Of a stretch of DNA of 64,000 nucleotides, positions 12,351-24,172 are shown one piece after another. Below the pieces are notes generated by a model that had not been told where the DNA came from, searched no databases, and worked only from the letters and a program-made list of their open reading frames with translations. Source of the stretch: Saturnia japonica (taxonomy: Eukaryota > Arthropoda > Insecta > Lepidoptera > Saturniidae); assembly GCA_033032175.1 (NCBI GenBank), contig CM065313.1, positions 21,062,327-21,126,326 on the forward strand. Direction: 5' to 3'. How positions within the stretch are numbered: the first letter of the stretch is position 1; each line of letters starts with the position of its first letter. The translations under genes and the position numbers were made by a program.

Positions 12351-13810
12351 GATGTTTTATCTTACATTAAAAAAAGTATAAATTACAATTCTGTGTACAG
12401 TATCTACACATCTTTTTCACTACGTTTGCTTATTTACGAGGTACTATTAATCAGACTGCAGTCCTATTAATCGGATTGCATTTAATTTTTGTAAATGATG
12501 TATCTTTTTAGTGCTGCCCTTTGTCTTGAGAATTCTTTTTACTATGATTAGGTTTGCCTTATAATATAATTGCAGTCCATTAACTGTCGTCAACTTAATT
12601 TTGAATTAGAAAAATAAATAATTTTAAATTTAGTAGCCATGGTTGCTAAAGTTACCTTTAAAATAAAACATACAGCATCAAATGTTTGCCACCTCTGTCC
12701 TAATGCGATACAATAGAACGTCGCGCGTGTCACCCGTGTGTCGCCGAACAAATATTGCATTACCTCTCCCCGTGCGCCTCACCCCTCACCCCGCACCGCG
12801 CACCGCGACACGCGACCCCGTCAAAGTCCATTGTTTTGTCCCCTGCGACTGCGCCGCATGGAAACCCTACACGGTAATCCCACGGAAATTGCAGTGTAAG
12901 CGACAGTGATTTTTATTCATAATTATTATTTAATTTTTTAGCTCTATGCTGTTATTATACTGTATTTCACCTAATTAACGCACCCTGAGTGAGCGAGGTG
13001 TCCAAGTAATTGCAATATGTAACTGAATGTAACGAACTCAAAGCGCTCGATACCGAAGCGACGTAAATACTACCTATGCAATTAAATTTGATAGTTGTAT
13101 CAAAGTGTGTATATACTAACGCCATGTCGCTAATGAGATAAGCAGAAAGAATAAATCTTCACTTTCCATTCAATTCTTCACTTGCACTTGCTTCTTCTGT
13201 ACTTGTATTCGCTGTTTATTATTTCACTTTACATAACTAATTCACCATCGTCACCAAACTCTACACATTCAAATGAATAAATGGTATGCAATAAAAACTA
13301 ATTTATGAACAGCTGAGCGCACTAAACAGTAATTCATGTGAATGATCATGAGTAAGGTAGATGGCCACATTCCGCTAATTGAAGACAGCAATAAAGCTAA
13401 TATGATCGGCCTGAGATAGCATCTGGATCTCAATTGGCAGTTAAGGTGATAGCCCGCCAGGTGGCGCGTGAGTCAACGCTACAATTTAGTTAATAGAACT
13501 CACGTGAGGAACAAAGAACGAATGGACTGGACTATAGGTATATAACTTTTTTTCGTTTCAATGGAAATATGTATATAAAAAGAACAATTATTTTTGTAAA
13601 ATTTAATTTATGATTAAAGCTCAATCAAAGCATGGATCATAATCACTTGTGATAATTTTTTTAAAATTATTGGAAACTGGGAGAGCGACTCTTCCGTTTT
13701 TATATTGGCCGGTCCGTTTGTACTTCTAGTGTCTTTAAATAAATTACTAATATTAATCAGTAACAAAGTTTTAATGAAGGTATAAAACTAGGTTTAGCAT
13801 TTGAACACAT
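12348..13810. other. Non-coding stretch with a CpG-rich patch
   Basis: The patch at about 12,685-12,900 is rich in CpG and in repeated accgcgca-type words. The 75-codon frame across it looks like composition, not protein. The rest is AT-rich. No gene supported. Confidence 0.35.
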
Positions 13811-13814
13811 TTCA

Positions 13815-13920
13815 CCTGGTGTTAAGTGGCGACGAAGCCTAAAACGTGTCGGTGCTTGGCGATAGATTTAACTTGAGGATGGTAGCTAGTCAGGCGGACA
13901 TAAAAATTCCCTACCACAAT
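13815..13920 (+). repeat. Dispersed repeat family A copy
   Basis: Contains ggtgttaagtggcgacgaag, then aacttgaggatggtagctagtcagg. It matches the ends of the copies at 18,868-19,070 and 25,015-25,165. Confidence 0.55.
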
Positions 13921-13948
13921 GTTCCTCTCTCTCTCTCCTGTGCAATTA

Positions 13949-14335
13949 TTAATCCCATTTGATAATGAGGTTTGCCTTCATCGTACTTCTTTTTCACTTC
14001 GCTCTATCGGACATATCGTCTTCGGTAACATTACCTGCATTAGTTCCTGAACTAAGATCTCTTTTGATCACATCTGTCCTTGTGAACCCCGACATGTTCA
14101 GATTGGTCGCTATATTTCCAATATAATCTGGAGGCCTCCTCTTGATGTACCCAAACCGGCGTAGCTTGCTTTCTTGGAGCTCGTCAGCGATGTCACGTAC
14201 TCCCAGATTACCGCGAACGTACTTATGTGTGTATTTTATGTGTATTTTATCGAGTCTGGTTACTTCGCGCATACTCCGAAGCATCTTCATTTCGGCAACT
14301 TGTATGGAAGGGACATGGAGTTGAGTTAGATTGTA
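13949..14335 (-). pseudogene. RTE-clade LINE, C-terminal end of the reverse transcriptase ORF
   Basis: The minus-strand frame reads through a segment typical of the region after the RT core of RTE-like elements: EMKMLRSM, VTRLDKIH, then DIADELQESKLRRFGYIKRR and PPDYIGN. One in-frame TGA (13,994-13,996) precedes the last codons, which run to a TAA at 13,949-13,951. Downstream on this strand lies a GA-rich simple repeat (13,922-13,940), as expected for an RTE 3' end. All catalytic parts are missing, so this is a 5'-truncated dead copy. It is flanked by a family A repeat. Confidence 0.8.
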
Positions 14336-14785
14336 TGGTAAAAAAAAACATAATTACTTGGATGGCTTAGTAGCAGTTAGTATCTGATGATGACATACCT
14401 ATATTTCTAATATGTATGTGTAAGCAACTAGGAAAAAAATAGGTACAACTAGTGCCTAAAATATATTTTTAGTAAAATCTATGATCATAAATGAATCAGA
14501 AAGTCTGTAAAGGTTTGATAAATACACCAATATAAAAACGGGGGAAGAATCTTAAAAGATGATAACAAATATATCGAGTCCACTGTTTTCTCTATTCTGT
14601 TGACCCACATGAAGAGCAATTGAAAGTAAGTAAGGTGATCGAGGCAGGTACGGGCGCGGACACTGTCGTGTGTACTTCTCGCAATTGATTTAAATTGACT
14701 ATTTTATAGGGTCATTTTATTGTCTTATTGTTTCGTTATAACCTATGATATTATATACTTTATAATATGTAGACATATATCAAAA

Positions 14786-15110
14786 ACTAGCAGTGCCCGC
14801 GGCTCCGGGCGTATTTATAACGCAGTGATGATTCGTCTCGTAGTTTTATTTTTATTAATATTATTGACAATTCTCATGGCCTATCAATTGAGGAATAACA
14901 TATAGGTACCTTTCGTGTACAAAACTTCATTAAAATCGGTTAAACATTAACATTTCTTTTACGATTTCTAAAAGTATTGTTTAAAAATTCTTATAGTTCA
15001 ATGACATTAAAGATTGCCATATATGAAATTTCATAAGAATCGGTCCAGCCATTTTTGAGTTCAATCCCAACATACAAATAGAAAAAAATAATTAAATATC
15101 ATATTAATTT
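14786..15110 (-). mobile_element. SINE-like or Helitron-like non-autonomous element
   Basis: Begins with actagcagtgcccgcggctcc, which on the minus strand gives a CTAG-T end. It contains aaaacttcattaaaatcggt and later aatttcataagaatcggtcc followed by agccatttttgag, the phrase typical of lepidopteran short interspersed elements. No coding capacity. The exact class is uncertain because the two ends suggest different element types. Confidence 0.5.
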
Positions 15111-15472
15111 CTGTGTGTATACACATATATTATGGGTATATGGTCATAAGGAAGTTTGGAATAATAATTACACGTATAGACAGAACTATCTATAGACTTA
15201 TTATATACACGTTTTCTTTTTTTAAATTAATGACGGAACGAATACATACTTGACAAGTTTATTATGCGAACACTGTCTAACAGATTGCCATGTTGGTTTT
15301 GTTCTAGTATTGCTTGAAATGCAAAACTTAATATAACTCATTTATTATATGTAACGTTTTTATTTAAAGAAATTAAATAATTTGAAGTTGTTAAGAAAAT
15401 CGCAGGGTGGTATATGCAAAAGTATTTATCTAATATTTACAAGAATTTTCAGAAATACCTCCCTATTCAAAA

Positions 15473-16155
15473 TCTATACTAATATTATAAAGCTGAATAG
15501 TTTGTTTGAACGCGCTAATCTCAGGAACTACTGGTTTGAGGGGAAAAAGTATTTTACTTTTGGATAGTCCATTTATCGAGGAAGGCTATTGACTATATAA
15601 TATCTGGGTATTATCAATAGGAGCGGAGCATCAATGAAAAATGTTGCAAAAACGGGGGAAATTTATTCCTTTTGAGAGCTACCATTGCGTGCGCTGCGAG
15701 AATGGTTAAAGTTATGCAACAATAACGTGTGACGGAATTATTTATCTTAAAAAGTTCTAAAAAAAGTTTGCGACAGCATATGGCTATGTTTTAGTGTATA
15801 CTCAATATAACCTTTCTACTGGTAATAAAATGTATCTAAAATAATGAATTATTTGCGAAGGTGTTTTTATATACATGGAATTAATCCTTATCGAAATAAA
15901 TACATTATTCATCACAATGTAATTAATTTTGAAAAAATTGTCGTTTACAGTAATTGATTTAAATGAATATCTTAGGAGATATCATAGTTTTAAAATAACT
16001 CTGTAGCAAAATAATGATCAAGTATCACGAGCGCATTTTTATTATGCAGAATTATGTGGGAGGCGGGCAGCATTTATAATACGACCTACTCTATCTAACC
16101 CTCTCTCTCTCTCTCCCTCTTATATTGCACAGACGGAGTTGCGCGGGTCAGCTAG
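15473..16155 (+). mobile_element. Non-autonomous Helitron, 683 bp
   Basis: The 5' end is TCTATACTAATATTATAAAG (15,473) and the 3' end is gcgcgggtcagCTAG (16,155). It sits between an A (15,472) and a T (16,156), the expected Helitron target. The internal words gcgctaatctcaggaacta, ccatttatcgaggaaggc and gttgcaaaaacgggg belong to a family repeated throughout lepidopteran genomes. It has no helicase or Rep gene and no terminal inverted repeats, so it would be mobilised in trans. Confidence 0.8.
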
Positions 16156-16725
16156 TAGATGATAAACTGATTCAAACGACAAAAATGCAATCCAATAAAG
16201 TATTTTTGATATAATATAATGTTTATCATAATGTTCACAACTACACGGTACTTTATTCTACCCGAAAGTTCTAAAACTAATTACACAACAGCCCTTTATG
16301 TACACTACCGTACGTAAATTAAAGTGCGTAAAATTAAATAAAGCACTTTGTTAAGGTGTCGCCTCGCGCCCGCACACCGCTGCGCCGCGCTGACTCTATA
16401 GTTTTTGGGTACAAAGTGCCCGCATTACTCCTTTAAAAGGTTGACGTAACCTAACCCTCGGCTGCGATAGTTTTAGGTTTTAAATACATCAAAAGGTAAA
16501 AATATGCCCTCATTATTCCATCATGTAGGTAGGTACAACAAATTGTTCTTTTTTTTCAACCCATATTATTTTACTATAATAAAAATTGTTTACTCGGATA
16601 TAATACTCTCAGTGAAAGGAAACAACAATGAAAAGTTGTCGATATACGTTATGTTCATTCAGTGCATATAGAAAACCAGATCACTAAACCGTTCTAAACA
16701 ATCAGTATTAGATCACATTTTATCA
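16156..16725. other. Non-coding stretch
   Basis: AT-rich with a GC-rich patch near 16,355-16,460 (gtcgcctcgcgcccgc). No gene or repeat end recognised. Confidence 0.4.
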
Positions 16726-16728
16726 CAC

Positions 16729-17257
16729 ACAAGCTGTGCCCGTGGCTTCGCTCACGTGGACAACAGAAAGCCCGCGCTAAACTTGCTCCCCCGCTCCCGG
16801 CTATTTTGGAGACAAAAATGCTTATTGTGGGTGTTCCTTAGAAGATAGACGTCTACTCACCCGGACTTTTTTGTAGATCCTTTTAATGTCTACAATTATG
16901 TAGTACATTTATTTGCTTTATCTTTTATGGTTTAGTTAGCATAAGCCATTTAAGCGCCCGAAATGATTCACCGTGACAGTTTTTTTTTATTTGTGCGGAA
17001 GTCCAATTACTTTTCTAAAATAAAAGTAGCCTAAGTTAAGTTACTCCCTATAAAATCAGCTATCTACCAGTGAAAGTCCCGTCGAAATCGGTCCAACCGT
17101 TTCGGAGATTACCCGGAACAAACAGACAGACAGAAATTTTAAAAATGGATTTTTTTCTTATAGATATCGTATATAATTTTATATTACATTTAGTAAAAAA
17201 ACTGTTATTTTGACATTACAAGCAGACACTTCAATTTTATTAATTGTATAGATCAAA
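16729..17257 (+). mobile_element. Lepidopteran SINE-like element
   Basis: Opens with caagctgtgcccgtggcttcg and ends with the diagnostic cgaaatcggtccaaccgttt, cggagattacccgg and gacagacagaaattt words, then a tail (gatatcgtatataattttat, ctgttattttgacattac, gacacttcaattttatt) shared with 17,955-18,168. The opening and tail fit the widespread butterfly/moth SINE-like group. I do not see convincing A and B boxes. Confidence 0.65.
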
Positions 17258-17860
17258 TTTTCTATGAAACTAAAGCACAATTATTTAATCTCTATATAAT
17301 TAAATGCGATTAGTTTGTGTAGAACTTTCAATTTTATTACTTTGATATATTATTAAAAGAAAACCAAAAATTAAAATATTACCATTTTAAACGTCGTATA
17401 TTCAGACTAATTAAAAATGGAGCTATCTTAGAGTTATTAAAAATCAACTGTGCATTGTCCCTACACCTCATGATAAACGGACCTCACCCTGTTATTCCCA
17501 ACAATCGTTTATAAAAGGTATTCGGACCCCACAAAGGGCCCCTTTTTACCCGTCCATCTCAATTGCTCTGTAGGTAATTTTAATGATTCAAATTAATAAT
17601 TTCCTTGCGGCGCGGTGCCCGCATGGCCCGTCCTTTCGCCGATCTCTGCCCAGATACACACCCTCAAACCTTTTGTTTGGTAATTGTTACTTATTTTTCA
17701 CTTAGTGTAACGGTATTCCTACATTAGTAATAGTTTAATACATGCATGTAATAATAACTTGGATTCCATCATCACATTAAACGTAACATTATCATTTTGA
17801 GTCTTAACTTATAGAGCTAATGGAAATTTTGGAGTACCATACCTCGCTTATCTAACTATA
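17258..17860. other. Non-coding stretch
   Basis: AT-rich with a GC-rich patch at about 17,605-17,665 (ggcgcggtgcccgcatggcc). Nothing recognised. Confidence 0.4.
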
Positions 17861-17865
17861 CATAC

Positions 17866-17940
17866 AATTAATAGAATTGAAGTGTCTGTTTGTAATGTCA
17901 AACTAACAGCTTTTTACTAAATGCATATAAAAGCATATAG
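17866..17940 (-). repeat. Inverted copy of the SINE-like 3' tail
   Basis: Reverse complement of the tail at 17,185-17,255: tagaattgaagtgtctgttt, gtaatgtcaaa, cagctttttactaaatgcat. It lies head-to-head against the plus-strand copy that begins at about 17,955. Confidence 0.65.
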
Positions 17941-17954
17941 GATACCTATATCAA

Positions 17955-18168
17955 ATCATATCATCAGCTACCTGCCAGTGAAAGTCCCATCAAATTTAGT
18001 CCAACCCGTTTCAGCGACTACCCGGAACAAACAGATACATAAATAATAATAATAATTGGTTTTTTGTTATTAGTATCGTATATACTTTCATATGCATTTA
18101 CTAAAAAGCTGTTATTTTGATATTACAAACAGACACTTCAATTTTATTCATTTGTATAGATTTCTTGC
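17955..18168 (+). mobile_element. Second SINE-like copy, 5'-truncated
   Basis: Shares tcagctacctgccagtgaaag, ccaacccgtttcagcgacta, cccggaacaaacag and the long tail through gacacttcaattttattc with 16,729-17,257. It lacks the element's 5' part. An (aat)n stretch interrupts it near 18,043. Confidence 0.65.
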
Positions 18169-18860
18169 AAAAATCATTCAAATTTTTATCGGAATGTTCT
18201 AGTCGCTGCATTTACACATCAAAACATATTTTAGTCTTAACATATTGCCAGGCTCGACTATATTACCACGTAACTTAACTAACCACTATGGTTAAATTTT
18301 AGCGTAATTGAATTGAATTGAAGAAGTTTGTTCATTTCTTATGTAGGTACATACTGATAGAAGTACATAAAATATGCTAGTACATTTAAACTAAAAAAAA
18401 AAAATTGTTTCGGGTTTCCTCTTTGCATTTGAATGCTTTCTTCATTACAAGGTCTAGACCAAAAGAAATAAGCTTAGATGGCAGAAATACCATTTTGTTT
18501 ATAGTTACAATCGATAAACAAAGTAACCCGATCTTTGGACGAGAACAAAAGGGGAAACCCAGCCAAGTGCCAGGTGTCGTTACCCACTACACCAACTGCA
18601 CATTTAAATCTCTTAAAATAATATTAGGGGACTTAAAATATCGCATCCAAATTTGCACACGTTGAATAAAATTTAACATGAATATACCTATATTTAAAAA
18701 AATACCGGCCATTGAACATTTTCGATTTTTATATAAACACTTACTAGCCCCGCAGGCATTGTTCTGCGCTTTACAGTAATCGATAACTGAATCACATCCA
18801 GAGATACGATAAAAACACTCACTGATATACCGACATATGATTTTTAAGTTTTTCTTTTAT
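18169..18860. other. Non-coding stretch
   Basis: AT-rich. The 86-codon frame at 18,405-18,665 shows no recognisable domain. Nothing else seen. Confidence 0.4.
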
Positions 18861-18867
18861 CGTTATA

Positions 18868-19070
18868 GGTTCAGCATTGTGGCCACAATATCTGCTGATC
18901 TTAAGTGATAATGTGGCCCCCAAGATGATGGCACGCTTAGTGGAGCGCTGGCTACCAAGTGTAGCTGCTGGAACACAACTATTGGTGTTTGACGAAAGAT
19001 TTTCAACTTGAGGGTGGTAGCTAAAGTAGTATCCGGGCATTAGTAAAAAGCCTTACTACCACGATTTTCT
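18868..19070 (+). repeat. Dispersed repeat family A, longest copy
   Basis: Contains tgatcttaagtgataatg, caagatgatggcacgcttag, ttttcaacttgagggtggta and the closing cttactaccacg. Related copies are at 13,815-13,920, 22,980-23,060 (inverted) and 25,015-25,165. It reads like a non-autonomous or LINE-tail family of Lepidoptera. No coding capacity is retained. Confidence 0.6.
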
Positions 19071-19319
19071 ATCACGATGATTTCCTTCACCGAAAGCTCA
19101 GGATCATTGCAGGGATTCGAACTCCATCAATCAATCTCACGTAATGTATGTGTTAATTAATCTTTTAAATAAATAAATATTCTATTCTATGTATATATAC
19201 CAACATCCATTTTTACATTTATAGATTTGTATTCGAAAGAAATAATTTAAAAAATGCCAACAAGTTTATTCGAATTTTCATTATAAGTAATTTGTAAAAT
19301 ACGAATCATATTATATATT

Positions 19320-19455
19320 TTATACAAAAGTCTCATGTCACGGTATTTGTGGTCGCACTCCTCCGAAACGGCTGGACCGATTTTTATAATTTTATTTTAA
19401 GTATATCTAGCAGGTATGAGAGTACGTCGTAAAGTATATTTCTAGAAAATTATTT
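19320..19455 (-). repeat. SINE-like fragment, minus strand
   Basis: Contains ctccgaaacggctggaccga followed by tttttataatttta, the reverse complement of the 'cggtccagccgtttcgga' phrase of the lepidopteran short-element group. Confidence 0.55.
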
Positions 19456-19494
19456 CATATATGCAAGATCTTACCAATTATTTCAAAAAATAAA

Positions 19495-19945
19495 TTTCTT
19501 TTGGCTGTAAACTATCATGGAAGTGAAGAGCATAACAACCTATCCAATGTGATGAATAGTTATTGTACTCCATCAATGACCACCGGCAGATATAATGTAC
19601 CAAAATTAACTAATTACTTTGGTTATAGAACCTTTAAAAAACATTTACCATATATACTTTACAGTATGCCGGCGGAAATTAAACACGAACCCGATAAGGC
19701 TGTTTTTTAAAAAAAAATTAAAAATTATTTGTTAACCACGCTGAGCTAGGAATTAATCACGGATGCAGACGTAATGGCAAGTTCATGTGATTGTCATGTG
19801 CTACTTTATTTTTTAATCCTTTGTAAATTAAAAGATAAGACTCAGTGTAATCCCACAATCAAACCGATCACACGGTTTGTGGGACTATGTATAAGTGTTA
19901 AGATTATTATTTTATAAATAAGTCTAAAATAATAATAATAATACC
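19495..19945 (+). pseudogene. LINE 3' end: ORF2 C-terminus plus 3'UTR
   Basis: The 69-codon frame ends with a LINE ORF2 C-terminal pattern (YFGYRTFKKHLPYILYSMP, then EPDKAVF) and stops at 19,708-19,710. The presumed 3'UTR contains a stem-loop, 19,851-19,884, and finishes in an (ata)n tail at 19,928-19,942. The RT core is absent, so this is a 5'-truncated copy. The clade was not determined. Confidence 0.65.
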
Positions 19946-21352
19946 GCTAGGTGATTAGAGCGTTCCTATCCAGATTTTTTTCAATTTTTTTTTTTGACAA
20001 TATTTTTTCCTTTGTAAGTTTTTTTTTATTTTGCATCAAAAAATACCTATAAATTCAAATTTTCATCCTCGTACTCCCATCTTCCTGTTGCTTAAATCGC
20101 AATTTTAGTAATTTTATATTGACAATAAACTTACTTTTATCTTCCGCGCGTTACCGTAGAGATTCGAGAATTCTCCAAAAATTTGTATTTAAGTATCTAG
20201 GCGAGTAAAGCCGCGGGTAACAGCTATTATAGTATGATATTTTATCTAGACTAATATATTCACTTATGTATATTTGTCTAATGAAAGAAAAGTGGTGAAG
20301 AATTTTTAACGATATTCTCTAAGCATGCACGGTGGATTATTTCTCACACAACTCTCAATAACAAAAAAGGCAAAGAATGTAAAATAAAAATTATACGGTA
20401 TAGAAAGTTCTCTCATCTCCAAAATACCTTTACTAACCACAACTCGCTACATTCCAATTAAAACCCGAGTACAAATATAATCCTAAAATTAATATTAAAA
20501 TCTCTTGGAAAGCGTTTAATTATCACTCTAAAAACCATAATCTACACAACGTAAGCCGATGACCCGTTTCGCTTTCATTTACCTACACGATACTGTTTAA
20601 CTTGAACACGGGTTAAATTTATTAATCGCTGGGCCTTCCTGCACCCGCACCCGCACCCGCGACCGCCCGACGCAAACATTGTAGGGTTACCGACATAGTA
20701 CACATGAAGCAGTAACACAAATTGAAAATTATTACTATTTCGCTTTACTAACAATTTAAATATAAATTCAACTTTATAACTACCACTTGTTTGGAAAACA
20801 TTCCAGTTATCGAAAAGAGTCGGCAAAAACTCAATCTGCATGGTTTAACAATTTTTTATCTGTTTAAATAATGTTTACAATTAATATTTATAGTAGTTTA
20901 CTTGTTGCACATAGAAGTACAGATGCTTTATGTCTTACCCATAGATGTAGTATGATATAGATTGGCTAAACGACAGAGAAAGAGCATAGTATAGGCATAG
21001 TAAGGCATAGGTACACTTATTTTCGTAAAATATAAGGTTTTACAATATAATTTAGTGTTTGGTAGACGTATAATGGTTATGGGTACCTGTGCAGTACCTT
21101 GATTACATCCCGATGTAACTCGTTCCATTTAAAAAAAATCGAGAAAACTATTCATTTCACAAGTAAGTACGATTGAGATATCTAGTTAATAAACTAAATT
21201 GTTTTAGAAAGTTCATAAAAGATGTATACAAATGAATGTAAAAAATATCGTATTTAATCACATTAGTTCTCCGAATATACATATACGAATTTAAAATAAA
21301 ATGTTATCAAATACGTTAATATTAGCAAAATTTAATGTAAATTTCAGAGATT
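19946..21352. other. Non-coding stretch with short repeat remnants
   Basis: At 20,195-20,225, aggcgagtaaagccgcgggt followed by aacagctatta resembles a degraded end of the Helitron/SINE-like group. A (cccgca)n run lies at 20,640-20,665. Otherwise AT-rich with no gene. Confidence 0.45.
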
Positions 21353-21618
21353 GACATATCGCTCATCCAAAACTACAATGACATAATTACAAAAAGCCGA
21401 AATTGACATTTTGGTGTCATAAGTTCCAGTTGCAAAAACTATCTATAGAGAAAATATCAAAATTGTTCTTACAATAATTTATGATAGAGGGATTGAATGT
21501 CGTTAGGAAATTGGCTTAAATTCGTTAAATATTCATCAATTCAAAACTTCTAAATGTTTCTACTGAAAAATTACTTAAATGTAACTAAGTCGTTGTTCTA
21601 TTGGATGAGCGATATGTC
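21353..21618. mobile_element. MITE family M, copy 1 (266 bp, intact termini)
   Basis: The termini GACATATCGCTCATCCAA (21,353-21,370) and TTGGATGAGCGATATGTC (21,601-21,618) are exact inverted repeats. The similarity continues inwards imperfectly (aactacaatgacataattac against its counterpart). The body (gccgaaattgacattttggtg, tgatagagggattgaatgtc) is shared with 23,891-24,172 and, inverted, 42,742-42,990. It has no coding capacity. The superfamily is not clear because no simple target duplication is visible. Confidence 0.75.
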
Positions 21619-21859
21619 GACAACAGTCTATCGAATGGAGTTAGTGCGTATTCCTACAAAATAGTTTTTAATCTTTGTCATTTTTTAGATTTCCTCAAAA
21701 TATTCGACTATTATTACACATAATATATTATTAATATTTGAATATTCTACAAAAGTGGCTAACAATGATAAACAAAGGGAAATGGATTTCCAAAAAATAA
21801 TCAAAGATTTGCAGCAAGCATTTTGAAAAAGAATGTTTTTCTCATAGATACGTAAAATA

Positions 21860-22036
21860 CGCACCGGAAAGCGCAGCGTAGGACGGCCCCCCACTAGATG
21901 GAAAGACGACATAATAAAGGTCGCTGGGAGCCGTTGGGTGCAGGCCGCACAAGATGGGTCGCTCTGGAGATCTATGGGGGAGGCCTATGTTCAGCAGTGG
22001 ACGTCCTGCGGCTGAAATGATGATGATGATGACGTA
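21860..22036 (+). pseudogene. RTE-clade LINE 3' end with GATGAT tail
   Basis: From 21,860 the frame encodes the C-terminal end typical of RTE elements: GRPPTRWKDDI, KVAGSRWVQAA, then GEAYVQQWTS, with the stop at 22,013-22,015. It is followed directly by a (gat)n repeat, the usual RTE tail. The 52 codons are open, but the rest of the element is missing. It lies 240 bp after MITE copy 1 in otherwise AT-rich DNA. The reading is confident although short. Confidence 0.85.
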
Positions 22037-22979
22037 AAACGAGTGAAGCTGCGTTCTAGTTCTGTACCTACATTATTCATGCTATTTTGTTATTTTATTA
22101 TTAATAATGTTTACTGTATTTTAGAATGATTTTTAACAATAGCCATGGAAAATGGGTAATAATTTTAACTTTTTTTTTTTTAAGTGGTATAAACTTCTTT
22201 TAGCACGGTACGCATATTTTTAGATGAGATAAAATCTCTGGACTCGCGACGCCGTTACGAGATGCAGCTACAGTGTGTGTATATATGCATGTACATTAAA
22301 ACAGACCGCGAACGCGTCTTTCATAAAATAATATTAAATGTATTTTAAAGTTTCTAATAATTAATAAAATACAAGTCATAAATAAAATGCAATTCATAAC
22401 CCAATAACTCAATAACCCTAGTACCCATCTAAAAAATGTCTAACGCGAGTTACGTCACCGTAATGATACGTGAGGTATCATTCCAATGCGTTCTCACGCA
22501 TCACATTACCACCTAATTAGCCATTAAGCACCTTCCATGTAAGAAGTAATAAGAAGCTATGTTGAAACTGTAATCATGTAGATTAAGGTTAGGTTAAGTT
22601 TCCTTTAAATTTTTCACAAGATATATAAACCTTTGTAAACAAAATAGAGACAGTCTTGATCTGCTATCCTCGTGTGTAACACTTCATTTATGTTTTTAAA
22701 AAGCCTTTGGCTCTCGCCCACAACCTAACTCGCGCCAAAATAAGTTTTCACTTCTGTCGGCACTTGCGGAGTGCAACCCGTAATTTGTTAATTTAGTTAT
22801 ATTATGTGTCTTACATTATTGCATACTTTCATACAAAAGGGAATCGTACAAAAATATACATTTCGTTAATACTAGCAATACTCGCAGGTCCTCACGCGTT
22901 TATTATGCAATCATTTCTTCATATGTTAATTATTATTTATACTCATATTTCATGATTTCTAAAAGTATTATTGAAAATT
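22037..22979. other. AT-rich non-coding DNA, nothing recognised
   Basis: No coding frame, paired termini or RNA gene found. A GC-richer patch lies at about 22,435-22,505. Confidence 0.45.
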
Positions 22980-23060
22980 ATAGCCAGTCTTCCACTAGGC
23001 TTAGCGTGCTATCATCTTGGGTCGCATTGTCACTTAAGATCAGGTAAGATTGTGCTCATA
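22980..23060 (-). repeat. Dispersed repeat family A, inverted fragment
   Basis: Contains cagtcttccactaggcttag, cgtgctatcatcttggg and cacttaagatcagg, the reverse complement of the central words of the 18,868-19,070 copy. Confidence 0.55.
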
Positions 23061-23890
23061 ACGCTACCGATACGAACCTATAATAATATATGAAATATTA
23101 GAGACCCTAATACAAAAGATGTTAGAAAAAATTTCTAATTTTTAAAAATATACGGATATTCACAGCCACAGTTTTATAATTAACCTAGTTTTACTATTAC
23201 CAACAAATTTACAAAAAAACACGATATTATAAGCAGCTTCGAAAAACCAATTTACATTGTATTGCTAATTTTAAAAAATATACACGCACAATCGGCAAAC
23301 AAATTCGCAGTCAAGTTGAGCTACTGTAACCTACTGAACTGTGTACACGCAGAGCTTAAGTAATTAACATGATGTCGATGGTGAATGTTTTAATAACTCG
23401 ACATCCTCTCCGACACAATGTACCGGATTGTTTGCACGCACCGCTCCTCGGCTTTCATACATTATTAGGTGCTGATGATCGAGTCTTCAACGAGATAGGT
23501 GAGCCACTTCTCATGTTGCATACAACGTTATAAATATATAGCCTAAGCCAGTTGGGATAATCATTCGAACATTACATCGAGTTATATTGTTATGGCGTTC
23601 GTCTGTCATAGATCTGCAGTCACCTCCGACATGGTAATAAACCTGTCATAGTAGCTTCATTTGGCACTTCATGTTTCTGAGCTGTTGGCATATATCCAGA
23701 CCAAGCGCGGACTATAATAAAATACTCAAAGAAATGGGTTGAAAATAGTTTTGGAGGTAACAACAGTCATAGAAAATTTCCCGAATCGAATCTCAAGTTA
23801 GTTAACTAAGGGAGAATACAAGAAATTAACTAAAGAAGCTGAAAAAAAGGAATAAATGTTTTCGAACATGTCTGTCGTGCTAAGAACACT

Positions 23891-24172
23891 TCGCTCATTC
23901 AAAACTACAATGACATAATTATAAAAAAGCCGAAATTGTCATTTTGGTGTCATAACTTCCTGTTATAAAAACTATCTATAGAGGAAACATCACAATTGTT
24001 CTTACAATAGTTTATGATAGAGGGAGTGAATGTCGTTAGAAAATTGGCTTAAATTGGCTTTAAAATTAATTGGCTAAATATTTATATTCATCAATTCAAA
24101 ACTTTTAAATGTTTCTACTGAAAAATTACTTAAATGTAATTACGTCGTAGTTCTATTGGATAAGCCTATTAT
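23891..24172. mobile_element. MITE family M, copy 2
   Basis: Starts at cgctcattcaaaactacaat and ends at gttctattggataag. The body matches copy 1 (gccgaaattgtcattttggt, gatagagggagtgaatgtcg). The termini have diverged and the outer 'gacatat' extension of copy 1 is absent. A small internal duplication of 'ttaaattggct' is visible near 24,050. Confidence 0.7.

Noticed and set aside
19501..19710. Considered as a small host protein
   Set aside because: The C-terminal pattern, adjacent stem-loop and (ata)n tail fit a LINE 3' end better.
20575..20841. 88-codon minus-strand frame
   Set aside because: Includes a (GCGGGT)n-type repeat and no domain; probably chance.
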